DNA from: Paraburkholderia graminis C4D1M | GTDB taxonomy: Bacteria > Pseudomonadota > Gammaproteobacteria > Burkholderiales > Burkholderiaceae | Direction: 5' to 3' | Assembly (NCBI RefSeq): GCF_000172415.1 | Contig: NZ_ABLD01000001.1 | Coordinates: forward strand, 609,943-673,942 | DNA length: 64,000 bases | In this document: one piece after another, positions 7,661 through 16,798 of the stretch | Layout of the letters: each line of letters starts with the position of its first letter | Position numbering within the stretch: the first letter of the stretch is position 1 | Program-made: the position numbers and the translations under genes | The notes under the pieces: model-generated | Seen by the model: the letters and a program-made list of their open reading frames with translations, nothing else | Databases searched by the model: none | Told to the model about the DNA's origin: nothing

Positions 7661-8509
7661 ATGTTGCAGACGATGCGAGACGCCACGCAAGCGAGACACG
7701 CCTCGGTCCGCGCGATGCGCGCGGCCGCGCTCGGGCTTGCGCTTGCCGGCTGTATCGTGCTCGCGGGCTGCCAGAAGGAGTTGTATCGCAATCTGACCGA
7801 ACAGGACGCGAACGAGATGGTGGTGGCGCTGCTGGAGCAGGGCGTCGATGCGTCCAAGAGCACCATCGACAACGGCAAGACCTGGACGCTCGAAGTCGAC
7901 GACAAGCAGCTCGTCCACGCAATGCAGGTGCTGCGCGAGCGCGGCCTCCCGCATAGCCGTTACGACGATCTCGGCAGCCTCTTCAAGAAGGACGGCCTCG
8001 TGTCGACGCCGACCGAGGAACGCGTGCGCTTTATCTACGGCTTGTCGCAGGAATTGTCGGCGACGCTTTCGAAGATCGACGGCGTGATCGTCGCGCGCGT
8101 GCAGATCGTGCTGCCGAACAACGATCCGCTTGCGCAGCAGATGAAGCCGTCGTCGGCGTCCGTGTTCATCAAATACCGGCCCGATTCCGACGCGAACGCG
8201 CTCGTGCCGCAGATCAAGACGCTGGTGATGCATAGCGTCGAAGGTCTGACTTACGACGCGGTGAGCGTGACGGCCGTGGCCGCCGATCCCGTCGATCTGC
8301 CGAAGCCCGCGCCCGCGCAAGTCTCGCCGCTGCCGACGCTGATTGGTGCGGCGCTGGTGTTTCTCGTCGGCGCCGCGAGTCTCTTTCTGTGGTTGCGGCG
8401 CGGGATGCCGGCGAAGGCCGCGGCGGGTCCGCTGTATCCGCGTGTTTATGCACGAATCAGCGCGCTCGTCGGCAAGTGGCGGCGTGCGAAACCTTCTTCT
8501 GCGGCGTGA
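7661..8509 (+). CDS. sctJ: Type III inner MS-ring lipoprotein SctJ (HrcJ/YscJ)
   Basis: Lipoprotein of the T3SS inner-membrane ring, 282 residues. The signal peptide has two possible lipoboxes, LAGC ending at Cys31 and LAGC ending at Cys37; Cys37 followed by QKELY matches the family. The YscJ/FliF domain (about 38-210; LYRNLTEQDANEMVVALL, RVQIVLPNNDPLAQQM) precedes a C-terminal membrane helix (about 235-255) and a basic cytoplasmic tail. An ATG at residue 5 or 19 could be the true start. Its stop overlaps the sctK start. Confidence 0.96.
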   Translation: MLQTMRDATQARHASVRAMRAAALGLALAGCIVLAGCQKELYRNLTEQDANEMVVALLEQGVDASKSTIDNGKTWTLEVDDKQLVHAMQVLRERGLPHSRYDDLGSLFKKDGLVSTPTEERVRFIYGLSQELSATLSKIDGVIVARVQIVLPNNDPLAQQMKPSSASVFIKYRPDSDANALVPQIKTLVMHSVEGLTYDAVSVTAVAADPVDLPKPAPAQVSPLPTLIGAALVFLVGAASLFLWLRRGMPAKAAAGPLYPRVYARISALVGKWRRAKPSSAA

Positions 8510-9465
8510 TGATGGCGGCGGTGTCTTCGGGTGGGTTAGCCGCGTGGGGGGCGGCGGGGTCTTCGCGTGCGCTTTCGGCTCAGGCATCAGCGGGTTCTTC
8601 GGTTGGGTTGGCGGGGACGGGATCAGCGAGTTCTTCCTCTGCGCTTTCTACGCCCGCATCCGCCGCGTTTCCAGCAGCACGCTCCGCGCCGTCCCCCGCA
8701 GCCTTCCCATTTTCTCGCGCCGCTGCCGCGCTCGCCGCGTGGCAGCGCAATGCAAATGACGCCGCGCGCTGGGCGCATCCGTCATGGTGGGCGCCCGCGC
8801 TCGATGTGTCGCCGGCCACGGTATCCGCCTCATTCGACGCACTGCGCGACGCGCTGGCGAACACAGACACCGGTGCGGTTGCGGCCTGTTCGCGGGCGCT
8901 GTTGCGCGCGGCCGGCGTGCCGCTGCCGGACTTCGACAGCTTGCGCGCGCCCAGTCCGCTCGTGCTCGATGCGTTGCCCGTGGACGACGCGTTGCGCGTG
9001 CTGCGCATGCGCGCGCTGCTGTTGCGTCGGGCGGAGGTGCGCAGGTTGATCGACAAGCCGAGCCGCCGCCGCCTCGCGGAATGGATCGGCGTGCCGCTCG
9101 AACGGTTGGGTGGTGCGCCGAGGCATGGCGGCGGCGCTGGCGGCGCGTCGGCTAATGTGCCGGATGTAGCGCGCCTCGTCACGCGTGGACATCTGCCTTC
9201 GCTCGAAGAACTCGACGCGGAAAGGCTGGCGTACGAAGGCTATGCGCTGATCGCACGTGACGTGGCGCTGTCCGCCAGCGATGCGCAGGAGGCGGCGCTG
9301 TTCGCGTGGCCACGCCCCTGTCCACTCCTACGCCTCGCCTTGCCCCGCGACTTACTCCCGCCGTGGCCCGCCACGACCGCGCGCGAACTCGACACAGGCG
9401 GCACCGCGTTCCTCTTCGCGCAACTTCCCGAACTGCTTCCGGAGTGGGCATGGCTATTTGGCTGA
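8509..9465 (+). CDS. sctK: HrpB4-family sorting-platform protein SctK
   Basis: Protein of 318 residues in the HrpB4 position between sctJ and sctL. The ATG at 8509 overlaps the sctJ TGA. Residues 1-65 are Ala/Ser/Gly-rich and variable; the rest resembles HrpB4/SctK ([63 protein letters not shown] at the end). SctK bridges SctD and SctQ in the sorting platform. The family is poorly conserved, so the call leans on gene order and the C-terminal pattern. Confidence 0.8.
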   Translation: MMAAVSSGGLAAWGAAGSSRALSAQASAGSSVGLAGTGSASSSSALSTPASAAFPAARSAPSPAAFPFSRAAAALAAWQRNANDAARWAHPSWWAPALDVSPATVSASFDALRDALANTDTGAVAACSRALLRAAGVPLPDFDSLRAPSPLVLDALPVDDALRVLRMRALLLRRAEVRRLIDKPSRRRLAEWIGVPLERLGGAPRHGGGAGGASANVPDVARLVTRGHLPSLEELDAERLAYEGYALIARDVALSASDAQEAALFAWPRPCPLLRLALPRDLLPPWPATTARELDTGGTAFLFAQLPELLPEWAWLFG

Positions 9466-10307
9466 GATCGGACCGTCTACTGCCGGCCGCGGTCAGCATC
9501 GACGGCGACGCACACGGCCGTGGCCATGTCGGCGCGCATGCGGACGTCGTGCCGCGCGCCGCGTTCGGCGCGCTAATCGAAATCGACGCCGCGTACGCGC
9601 AACTCGCCGCCGACCGCGAAGCGACCCTCGCCGCCGCGCGCGACGAAGCCGCAGCGATCGTCGCCGCCGCGCACGCCGAAGCCCAAACGATTCTCGCGGC
9701 CGCGCGCGACGAGTACGAGCACGCCGCCGCCCGCGGTTACCGCGACGGCGAACAGCGCGCGCTCGCGGACTGGGTCGAGCGGCTCGCGGACGCGGGCGCC
9801 GGCCAACGCCGCGCGCAACTGAAAATGCGCGAGCGGATCGCGAGCATCGTGACCGTGGCCGTCGAGCAGATCGTGCAGGTCCAGCAGGCCGATCAACTGT
9901 TCGAGCGGGCGCTGTCGGCAGTCGACCGCATCGTCGAAGGCGCGACGTGGCTGCGCGTCGCCGTGAGCCCCGTCGACTACGACAAGGCCTGCGTCGCGTT
10001 CGAACGGCTGTCCGCGCGCTGGCGCGATCTCGGCCGGCCGTTTCCGCTGTCCGTGGTCGCCGACAAGCGGCTCGCCCCCGGCAGTTGCCTGTGCGAGTCC
10101 GATTTCGGCGCCATCGACGCGAGCCTCGCGACGCAAATGCGCGCGATGCGGCTCGCCGTCTCGCGAGCGCTCAAGCAATCCGCGAGCGAACTCGGCGCGG
10201 TCGCCGAATCGCTCGCGCCGTATGTGCAGGAGCACGAGCACGCCGCCGCCGAACTCGCCCATGCAGACGGTGACTGGAACGGCGGGCACGACGAGGGCTC
10301 GCGATGA
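9450..10307 (+). CDS. sctL: Type III stator protein SctL (HrpB5/HrcL/FliH family)
   Basis: ATPase regulator/stator linking SctN to SctQ, 285 residues. It starts [12 protein letters not shown] at 9450 with GGAG six bases upstream, overlapping the end of sctK by 16 bp; the in-frame sequence further upstream is sctK DNA. A long Ala/Glu-rich coiled coil (about 45-110; [22 protein letters not shown] type) precedes the globular C-terminal domain. It overlaps sctN by four bases (ATGA). Confidence 0.93.
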   Translation: MAIWLRSDRLLPAAVSIDGDAHGRGHVGAHADVVPRAAFGALIEIDAAYAQLAADREATLAAARDEAAAIVAAAHAEAQTILAAARDEYEHAAARGYRDGEQRALADWVERLADAGAGQRRAQLKMRERIASIVTVAVEQIVQVQQADQLFERALSAVDRIVEGATWLRVAVSPVDYDKACVAFERLSARWRDLGRPFPLSVVADKRLAPGSCLCESDFGAIDASLATQMRAMRLAVSRALKQSASELGAVAESLAPYVQEHEHAAAELAHADGDWNGGHDEGSR

Positions 10308-11698
10308 CCCCGCCGCGCGCAGCCAATGCGCCCGCCATGCACGAAGCCGACGACCCGGACGACGCGCTGCTTCCGCTTTTCGATGCCGAGCGCCTCGCCG
10401 ATGCGATCGAACACGAGATCCTGTCGACAGCGAGCATCGCGCGAACCGGCAAGGTGCTGGAAGTCATCGGCACGCTCGTCAAGGTGGCCGGCCTCGACGT
10501 GACGCTCGGCGAGCTGTGCGAACTGCGCGCGGCGAACGGCGAATTACTTCAGCATGCCGAAGTAATCGGCTTCACGCGCGACGTCGCGTTGCTCTCGCCG
10601 TTCTCGCGGCTCGCCGACATCTCGCGCTCGACGCGCGTCGTCGGGCTCGGCCGTTCGCTGACGGTGCCGGTCGGCGACGCGTTGCTGGGCCGCGTGATCG
10701 ACAGCCTCGGCGAGCCGATCGACGGACTCGGGCCGCTCGATACCATCGAAGAGCGCCCGGTCTTCGCGAACCCGCCTTCGCCGATGAGCCGGCGCATGAT
10801 CGACACGCCGCTTGCGACCGGCGTGCGCATCGTCGACGGCATGATGACGCTCGCCGAAGGTCAGCGCATGGGCATCTTCGCGCCGGCGGGCGTCGGCAAG
10901 AGCACGCTGCTCGGCATGTTCGCGCGCGGCGCGCAATGCGACGTGACCGTGATCGCGCTGATCGGCGAGCGCGGCCGCGAAGTGCGCGAGTTCGTCGAGC
11001 TGATTCTCGGACCCGAGGGCATGGCGCGCTCCATCGTCGTGTGCGCGACCTCGGACCGTTCGTCGATCGAGCGCGCGAAGGCGGCTTATGTCGCGACCGC
11101 GATTGCCGAGCACTTTCGCGACCGCGGCCAACGCGTGCTGCTGATGATGGATTCGCTCACGCGCTTTGCCCGCGCGCAGCGCGAGATCGGCCTCGCCGCC
11201 GGCGAGCCGCCCGCGCGGCGCGGCTTTCCGCCATCGATCTTCGCCGAGTTGCCGCGCCTGCTCGAGCGCGCGGGCATGGGCGAGCACGGCTCGATCACGG
11301 CGCTCTACACGGTGCTCGCCGAGGACGAGTCGGGCAACGATCCGATTGCCGAGGAAGTGCGCGGGATCGTCGACGGACACATGATCCTGTCACGCGAAAT
11401 CGCCGCCAAAAACCAGTATCCGGCCATCGACGTGCTCGCGAGCCTGTCTCGCGTGATGCCGCAAGTGATGACGCCCGACTATGTGCGCGCGGCAGGCCGG
11501 CTGCGCGAGTTGCTGGCGAAGCATCGCGAGGTCGAGATGCTGCTGCAGATCGGCGAATATCAACCGGGCGGCAATCCGCTTGCCGACGAGGCGATTCGCA
11601 AGATCGACGCGATCCGCGCGTTCTTCAATCAGGCGACGCATGAACTGGCCGCGCCGCAGGACACCGAGGCGCGGCTTTTCCAACTGGCGAACGGTTGA
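10304..11698 (+). CDS. sctN: Type III secretion ATPase SctN (HrcN/FliI)
   Basis: Cytoplasmic hexameric ATPase that unfolds and feeds substrates, 464 residues. Walker A is APAGVGKST at 193-201; a Walker B-like strand [19 protein letters not shown] and the family stretch [18 protein letters not shown] follow. N-terminal residues 1-40 are an acidic leader before the beta-barrel domain. Its ATGA overlaps the sctL stop. Intact. Confidence 0.98.
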   Translation: MTPPRAANAPAMHEADDPDDALLPLFDAERLADAIEHEILSTASIARTGKVLEVIGTLVKVAGLDVTLGELCELRAANGELLQHAEVIGFTRDVALLSPFSRLADISRSTRVVGLGRSLTVPVGDALLGRVIDSLGEPIDGLGPLDTIEERPVFANPPSPMSRRMIDTPLATGVRIVDGMMTLAEGQRMGIFAPAGVGKSTLLGMFARGAQCDVTVIALIGERGREVREFVELILGPEGMARSIVVCATSDRSSIERAKAAYVATAIAEHFRDRGQRVLLMMDSLTRFARAQREIGLAAGEPPARRGFPPSIFAELPRLLERAGMGEHGSITALYTVLAEDESGNDPIAEEVRGIVDGHMILSREIAAKNQYPAIDVLASLSRVMPQVMTPDYVRAAGRLRELLAKHREVEMLLQIGEYQPGGNPLADEAIRKIDAIRAFFNQATHELAAPQDTEARLFQLANG

Positions 11699-11702
11699 CA
11701 CG

Positions 11703-12242
11703 ATGAGCACGACGCACAGTCCCGAGACGACACGACGACGGGTGGCCGCGCTTCAACTGACGATAGGCCGTCGCGAGCGGCTCGAGCGCCGTCTGCAACT
11801 GGTCCTGATCGCCGCGCGCGCTGCGCATGCCGAAGCGCTCGCGCAACGCGACGCGCAACTCGCGCGCACGGAGGCCGAGCGCGAGCAATTGCGCGGCTTT
11901 CACGCCCGCATCGCGCAGATGATGACGGGCGGCAGCGCCGTTCGTCTCGCCGAACTCAACGCGACGATGCGCTACGCCGATGTCGTCGCCGTGCGTGTTC
12001 AGCAGATGGAAGGCGAACTGGCCACGCTTGAGTCCGCGTTGCGCGGCAGGGCCGACGAACTCGCCGCGGCCACGCGCGCACTGGCGCTGAATCGCAGCCG
12101 CATCGATCTGTGCGGCGAGCGCATCGCGCACTTGCATATCGAGCTGGACCGTCAAGCCAGCGACGCCGAGGACGACGAAGCGGAGGAAACGGCGCTAGCG
12201 CGTTTGCGTCCGCCGACCGGCACCCACGGCAGAGCCCTTTGA
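11703..12242 (+). CDS. sctO: HrpB7-family central stalk protein SctO
   Basis: Protein of 179 residues that starts 4 bp after the sctN stop. It is almost wholly a predicted helical hairpin rich in Arg, Glu, Ala and Leu with heptad spacing (about 15-160), as expected for the FliJ/YscO-like stalk that enters the ATPase hexamer. A short acidic segment (DAEDDEAEE) precedes the tail. The HrpB7 name follows from gene order between sctN and sctT. Confidence 0.8.
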   Translation: MSTTHSPETTRRRVAALQLTIGRRERLERRLQLVLIAARAAHAEALAQRDAQLARTEAEREQLRGFHARIAQMMTGGSAVRLAELNATMRYADVVAVRVQQMEGELATLESALRGRADELAAATRALALNRSRIDLCGERIAHLHIELDRQASDAEDDEAEETALARLRPPTGTHGRAL

Positions 12243-12296
12243 AGACACCGCGCAATGAGCAAACCACACGGTTCCAAATTTGATTAGCCATCCATA

Positions 12297-13112
12297 ATGT
12301 ACGACACCATCACCACACTGCCGCAATTCGGCGCCACACTGATTCGCTCGCTGACCGTACTCGGCGTGTGCTCGGTGCGCCTCTTTGTGATGCTCTACCT
12401 GTTCCCTCCGACGGCGGACGGCATCCTGCAAGGCGTGGTGCGCAATGGCGTCGTGCTGCTGTTCAGCTCGTTCATCGCGTATGGTCAGCCGGTTTCGCTC
12501 TATACGTCGCTGACCGGAACGGCGCTTGTCGTGATCGGCTTGCGCGAGGCGGCCATTGGCCTGCTGCTGGGCTTTGCGGCATCGACGGTATTCTGGGTCG
12601 CGGAAGGCGCGGGCATCTACGTCGACGATCTGGCCGGCTACAACAATGTGCAGATCACCAATCCATTGCGCGAAGAGCAGTCCACGCCGACGGGCACCTT
12701 GCTCGCGCAAGTGGCGAGCGTCGCGTTCTGGACCTTCGGCGGCATGACGTTCCTGCTCGGCGCGCTGTACGAGTCGTATCACTGGTGGCCGTTGAGCGCC
12801 GCGACGCCGGTGCCCGCGAACGTGCTCGAAAGCTTCGTGCTGCAGCAAACCGACTCGCTGATGCAGACCACCGCCAAGCTCGCCGCGCCGATGATGCTGA
12901 TGCTGCTGCTGGTCGATTTCGCGTTCGGCTTCGCGGCGAAGTCGGCGCAAAAACTCGAGCTGATGACGCTCAGTCAGCCGGTGAAGGGCGCGCTCACGGT
13001 GATGATGCTTGCGCTCTTCGTCGGGATTTTTGTCGACCAGGTCCGCGATCAGCTCGTGCTCTCGGGTCTCGGCGAACAGTTGCGCGCCATCGCGGGGCCG
13101 CTGCGCAAATAA
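12297..13112 (+). CDS. sctT: Type III export apparatus protein SctT (HrcT/FliR family)
   Basis: Inner-membrane export-gate subunit, 271 residues, with six hydrophobic segments and family sequence (GREAAIGLLLGFAAS-like helix, DDLAGYNNVQITNPL, AAPMMLMLLLVDFAFGFAAK). It begins 54 bp after sctO with no obvious new promoter, so it probably belongs to the hrpB1 operon. Intact. Confidence 0.95.
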   Translation: MYDTITTLPQFGATLIRSLTVLGVCSVRLFVMLYLFPPTADGILQGVVRNGVVLLFSSFIAYGQPVSLYTSLTGTALVVIGLREAAIGLLLGFAASTVFWVAEGAGIYVDDLAGYNNVQITNPLREEQSTPTGTLLAQVASVAFWTFGGMTFLLGALYESYHWWPLSAATPVPANVLESFVLQQTDSLMQTTAKLAAPMMLMLLLVDFAFGFAAKSAQKLELMTLSQPVKGALTVMMLALFVGIFVDQVRDQLVLSGLGEQLRAIAGPLRK

Positions 13113-13157
13113 GCGGGCAATGAGCGGGCAAATAAGCGTGCGCGCCGCGCCGCCAAT

Positions 13158-13228
13158 TCTCAACACTCCTCAAATGCGCATGAACCGTCAGATTTGTTGA
13201 GGATGTGCTTCACACGCTTCGATACATT
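13158..13228 (+). promoter_or_regulatory. Conserved block upstream of sctC, shared with the hrpB promoter (candidate HrpG site)
   Basis: The first 50 bases match the block before hrpB (28896-28945) at about 41 positions with no gaps. Shared parts are TCTCAACA, CTCAAAT and TCAGATTTGTTGA-N-GATGTG. A TANATT hexamer (TACATT 13223-13228 here, TAGATT there) follows at the same distance. The TCTCAA/CCTCAA half-sites are spaced by 10 bases, the usual layout for OmpR-family regulators. The start of sctC is 68 bp past the hexamer. Confidence 0.7.
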
Positions 13229-13296
13229 GGGCATCGCCGGCTCACGTTGCATGACGCACGGCCAACCCATCGACCATCGTGGACATCGTGGAACCC

Positions 13297-15126
13297 ATGA
13301 ACAACAAACGGCTCATGCTTGCTGCCCGGCTGGCAGCGTCTCTTGTCTTCGCGTTGCCCGCCTTGCTCGCGGCGCCCGCCGAAGCCGCCGCGATCCGCTG
13401 GCGCAGTTCCGTGGTCCACGTCAGCGCCGAAGGGCAGGACGTGAAAGACGTGCTGCGCGATTTCACCGCGGGACAAGGTGTGCCCGCAACCATTTCCGGC
13501 GACGTCCACGGCAGCGTGAGCGGCCGCTTCGACATGCCGCCGCAGCGCTTTCTTGACACGCTCGCGTCGAGCTTCGGCTTCGTGTGGTTCTACGACGGCA
13601 GCGTGCTGTCGATTAGCGATGTGAACACCGTCACGCGACGCGTGATCAAGCTCGATCATGCGAGCGCCGCCGACTTGCGCGCGGCGCTCACGCAACTGCG
13701 CATCGAGAATTCGCGCTTTCCGATCACTTACGACGAGAGCCAGAGCACCGCGCTCGTGAGCGGCCCGCAAGCGTATGTGCAACTCGTGTCGGAAGTCGCG
13801 CGCCGGCTCGACGACAACGCGGCGCAGCGCTCGGGCTCGATGATTCGCGTGTTCCAGTTGCATCATGCGTGGGCCGCGGATCACAACGTCGAGATCGACG
13901 GCAAGACGGTGACCGTGTCGGGCGTCGCGAACGTGCTGTCGTCCATGTACCATCCGCGCGACAAGCGCGGGCGCAACGGCGCGGACAGCTACGAGCAGGC
14001 CGCCAATCGCGCGGCGCGCGAACCGACGATGCGCCGCCTGCAACCGATGCGCGACGTGACCGGCAGCACCGACGGCGGCGGCTACGAAAGCGGCGTGAAT
14101 CCACCGCTGCCTGCGGGCATTGCGGCGAACGGCGGCGTCGCGCCGGGCATCGGCGGATTGCTGAACGGCATGGCCGCGGGCGGTGGCCCTGGCATGCAGT
14201 CGGTGGGTTCGTCCGATAGCGGCGACGGCGGCAGCGGCGACACGTCGGTGAGCGGCAGCCAGACGCTGCCCGTGATCGAAGCCGATCCGCGCACGAACTC
14301 GGTGCTGATCCGGGACGTGCCGCAACGCCTGTCGCAGTATCAAAGCCTGATCGACAAGCTCGACGTGCGGCCGCGTCTGATCGAAATCGAGGCGCATATC
14401 ATCGAGATCGACGACAACGCGCTCAAGCAGATCGGCGTCGACTGGCGCGCGCATAACAGTCACATCGACATTCAGACCGGCAACGGCACGACGCAGCAAA
14501 ACGGCTACAACGGCAACATCGATCCGATCTTCGGCACGCAGACGCTCTCGGACGGCACGACTGTCATCAACACGACGCCGCTCGGCGGATCGCTCACGGC
14601 GGTGCTCGGCAACGCGGGCCGCTATCTGCTCGCGCGCGTGAACGCGCTGCAGCAAAGCAATCTCGCGAAGATCGATGCGAGCCCGAAGGTCGCGACGCTC
14701 AATAACGTGGAGGCCGTGATGGACCAGAAGACGCGCTTCTTCGTGCGCGTGTCGGGCTACACGTCGGCGGATCTGTACAGCGTGTCGACCGGCGTGTCGC
14801 TGCGCGTGTTGCCGCTCGTCGTGGAAGAAAGCGGCAGGACGGACATCAAGCTGAACGTTCATATCGAGGACGGCGCGATTACCTCGCAGCAGGTCGACAA
14901 CATTCCTGTGATTACGACCAGCACGATCAACACGGAGTCGTTCGTCGGGCAGGGCGAGAGTCTTTTGATTGCCGGCTATCGCGTCGATACGTCGACGAAC
15001 GGCGAAACCGGCGTGCCGGGTCTTTCGAAAATTCCGCTGATCGGCGGGCTGTTCCGTTATCGCGACGACCAGCGCAGTCACATGGAGCGCTTGTTTCTGC
15101 TGTCGCCGCGCATCATCGAGTTTTGA
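13297..15126 (+). CDS. sctC: Type III outer-membrane secretin SctC (HrcC)
   Basis: Outer-membrane ring of the T3SS, 609 residues from MNNKRLMLAARL; an ATG six codons upstream is also open but makes a worse signal peptide. Sec signal peptide residues 1-28, then N0/N1 domains (about 35-250). A Gly/Ser-rich insert (about 258-315) precedes the last N domain (VIEADPRTNSVLIRDVPQRL) and the secretin core to the C-terminus (GQGESLLIAGYR, PGLSKIPLIGGLFRYR). It has its own candidate promoter block. It ends 15 bp from the convergent hrpG end. Confidence 0.96.
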   Translation: MNNKRLMLAARLAASLVFALPALLAAPAEAAAIRWRSSVVHVSAEGQDVKDVLRDFTAGQGVPATISGDVHGSVSGRFDMPPQRFLDTLASSFGFVWFYDGSVLSISDVNTVTRRVIKLDHASAADLRAALTQLRIENSRFPITYDESQSTALVSGPQAYVQLVSEVARRLDDNAAQRSGSMIRVFQLHHAWAADHNVEIDGKTVTVSGVANVLSSMYHPRDKRGRNGADSYEQAANRAAREPTMRRLQPMRDVTGSTDGGGYESGVNPPLPAGIAANGGVAPGIGGLLNGMAAGGGPGMQSVGSSDSGDGGSGDTSVSGSQTLPVIEADPRTNSVLIRDVPQRLSQYQSLIDKLDVRPRLIEIEAHIIEIDDNALKQIGVDWRAHNSHIDIQTGNGTTQQNGYNGNIDPIFGTQTLSDGTTVINTTPLGGSLTAVLGNAGRYLLARVNALQQSNLAKIDASPKVATLNNVEAVMDQKTRFFVRVSGYTSADLYSVSTGVSLRVLPLVVEESGRTDIKLNVHIEDGAITSQQVDNIPVITTSTINTESFVGQGESLLIAGYRVDTSTNGETGVPGLSKIPLIGGLFRYRDDQRSHMERLFLLSPRIIEF

Positions 15127-15141
15127 GCGCGACGCTTGGGG

Positions 15142-16164
15142 CTAGCCGTTGCCGCGCGTGCGCGCGGCGAGGGCGGCTGCGCTCAGCAACGCGTACGGCG
15201 CTTTCGGCGCGCTGCTCGCGGACGCGGCGAACGCTGCTTGCGAGTCGCCCCACGCGGGCGCATTGCGGGCCACCGCGCTATCGGCGGGATGCACTTCCGC
15301 GCGAGGCGGCGCGGCCGGCGCAGCGACGGGCTGCATCGGTGCGAGGCAGGTCATGGCCGCGGCTGTGCGGGCATCGTCGTGCAGTGTCTCCAATGCGACG
15401 CCGTGGCTATCCACGCAATCCACGCTATCCATGCTCTCCGCGCTTTCAACGCTTTCTTCAAGCGCGGCCTCCGCCGTATCGGTCATCTCGATGCGGTAGC
15501 CGTGCGCATACAAGGTCCGCAGATGCACGCCCCACGGGCCGTTCAGTTCGAGCTTCTTGCGCAGCTTGTAGATGTGCTGTTCGAGCGTGCGTCCAATGAT
15601 GTCCTCCGAACGGCTCCATACAGCGCCCGCGATCTGGCGACGGCTCACATATTCGCCGCGGCGCGAGAACAGCAGCCACGCAATCGCGAATTCGCGCGGC
15701 GTGAGGCGCACCGCGTGGCCGTCGACGTGAACCGTGCAGTTGCGGCGATCGAGCCGGTATGCGCCGCATTCCAGCGTGTCGCTCGAATCGGCGCTCTGTA
15801 GTTGCACGCGCAACAATGCGAGGTGCACACGCAGCATCACCTCGCGTGCATCGACGGGCGACAGCACGACGTCGTCCGCGCCCGCATCGAACAGCCGCGC
15901 GATGGCTTCGCGGTCGTGGCCGGCGCCGATCACGATCAGCGGCGCGCGGCGGTCGGCATAGCAGGCGCGCCGCGCGAGCACCGGGCGCAGCGGATTGAGA
16001 CCGGTGTCGGCGTCGATCAGGATCGCGCTGTATTCGTCGCGATAGATTGCGCGCGCGAAGGCGACGTCATCGGCGAACCGATGGCAGACTGCGCCGTCGG
16101 CTTCGAAACAACGGCAGATCAACCCGAACAGTGTTGCGCTTCTGGTCATCACTGCAAGTTTCAT
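15142..16164 (-). CDS. hrpG: OmpR-family response regulator, HrpG-like
   Basis: DNA-binding regulator of 340 residues expected to sit above HrpB in the hrp cascade, as HrpG does in Ralstonia and Xanthomonas. Receiver domain about 1-125 with acceptor candidates Asp51/Asp53 (SAILIDAD). The usual receiver lysine near 102 is replaced (VVLSP instead of an LxKP pattern). Winged-helix domain about 130-228 (VRLTPREFAIAWLLF, TLEQHIYKLRKKLEL, GYRIE). A 105-residue Ala/Pro/Ser-rich C-terminal tail with ESVESAESMDSVD is unusual for the family. No sensor kinase is adjacent. The hrpG name is inferred from domain type and cluster position. Confidence 0.82.
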   Translation of the reverse strand: MKLAVMTRSATLFGLICRCFEADGAVCHRFADDVAFARAIYRDEYSAILIDADTGLNPLRPVLARRACYADRRAPLIVIGAGHDREAIARLFDAGADDVVLSPVDAREVMLRVHLALLRVQLQSADSSDTLECGAYRLDRRNCTVHVDGHAVRLTPREFAIAWLLFSRRGEYVSRRQIAGAVWSRSEDIIGRTLEQHIYKLRKKLELNGPWGVHLRTLYAHGYRIEMTDTAEAALEESVESAESMDSVDCVDSHGVALETLHDDARTAAAMTCLAPMQPVAAPAAPPRAEVHPADSAVARNAPAWGDSQAAFAASASSAPKAPYALLSAAALAARTRGNG

Positions 16165-16798
16165 TTTTCCTCCGTGCGATACCGCTCGCCCGCGAGACTC
16201 ACGGGCGAAGGGCGAACGTCATTCGTGGAACGGGTAGGCGGATGCGTTTGCGGTTTGGGCCGATTACGCAATTCGAATGACTCGACAGTAGAGGGAGCGG
16301 TCCATCAAGGATGTAACGTTTTGTTTCCTCACCGCGATTCAATCGCCTGATTGAAAAGCGGATCACGAAATTGCCATTTTTCGACTACCTGTTTCTCGTA
16401 GTTCACTCGGCGCAATAGACGTTTTTTGCCGCTTGCCGAAAAAATAATGACGGAGCAGGGCGCGTTAAACCTTACAGACGCGAAGCTGCGCGAAGCGCGG
16501 AAATCGCTTTTGCGACAGCCGTTTACGCGCGATCCTTACATTGATGTAATGTTCGTGTAAGGTTAGGGCGCGGTTTAGACGCCGGCCAATATTTAACCGC
16601 TGCGGTATTGGGGGCAAGCGACACGCGCGTCCATCGCTTGCAATCCGTAATACGCATTTATTTCCGCACGAGCGCCTGCTTAATTGCGCGTCTGCCGTTA
16701 TTTACCGCTATGAGAATTGTTGAGCGTGTTTAATTACGGATTGCCTAATATGGGCTCGCCGCAGGTGAATCGTGCCTCGATCCGACTGGAGACTCGCC
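16165..16798. other. AT-richer intergenic region upstream of hrpG and the Rieske gene
   Basis: 634 bp with no credible gene and clearly lower GC than its surroundings. It contains a compound inverted repeat (16534-16562, separate entry) and another CCTTACA at about 16471. No hrp_II box in either direction was found. Confidence 0.6.
16534..16562. repeat. Nested inverted repeat, possible regulator site
   Basis: Outer arms CCTTACA (16534-16540) and TGTAAGG (16556-16562) enclose and overlap an inner palindrome TTACAT-TG-ATGTAA. The region is AT-rich and lies between hrpG (minus) and the Rieske oxygenase gene (plus). It looks like an operator rather than a terminator; the protein that binds it is unknown. 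Confidence 0.45.

Noticed and set aside
13210..15081. 623-codon open frame on the minus strand opposite sctC
   Set aside because: It is the reverse-strand shadow of the secretin gene, Arg/His-rich, with no domain pattern; GC-rich third positions keep it open.
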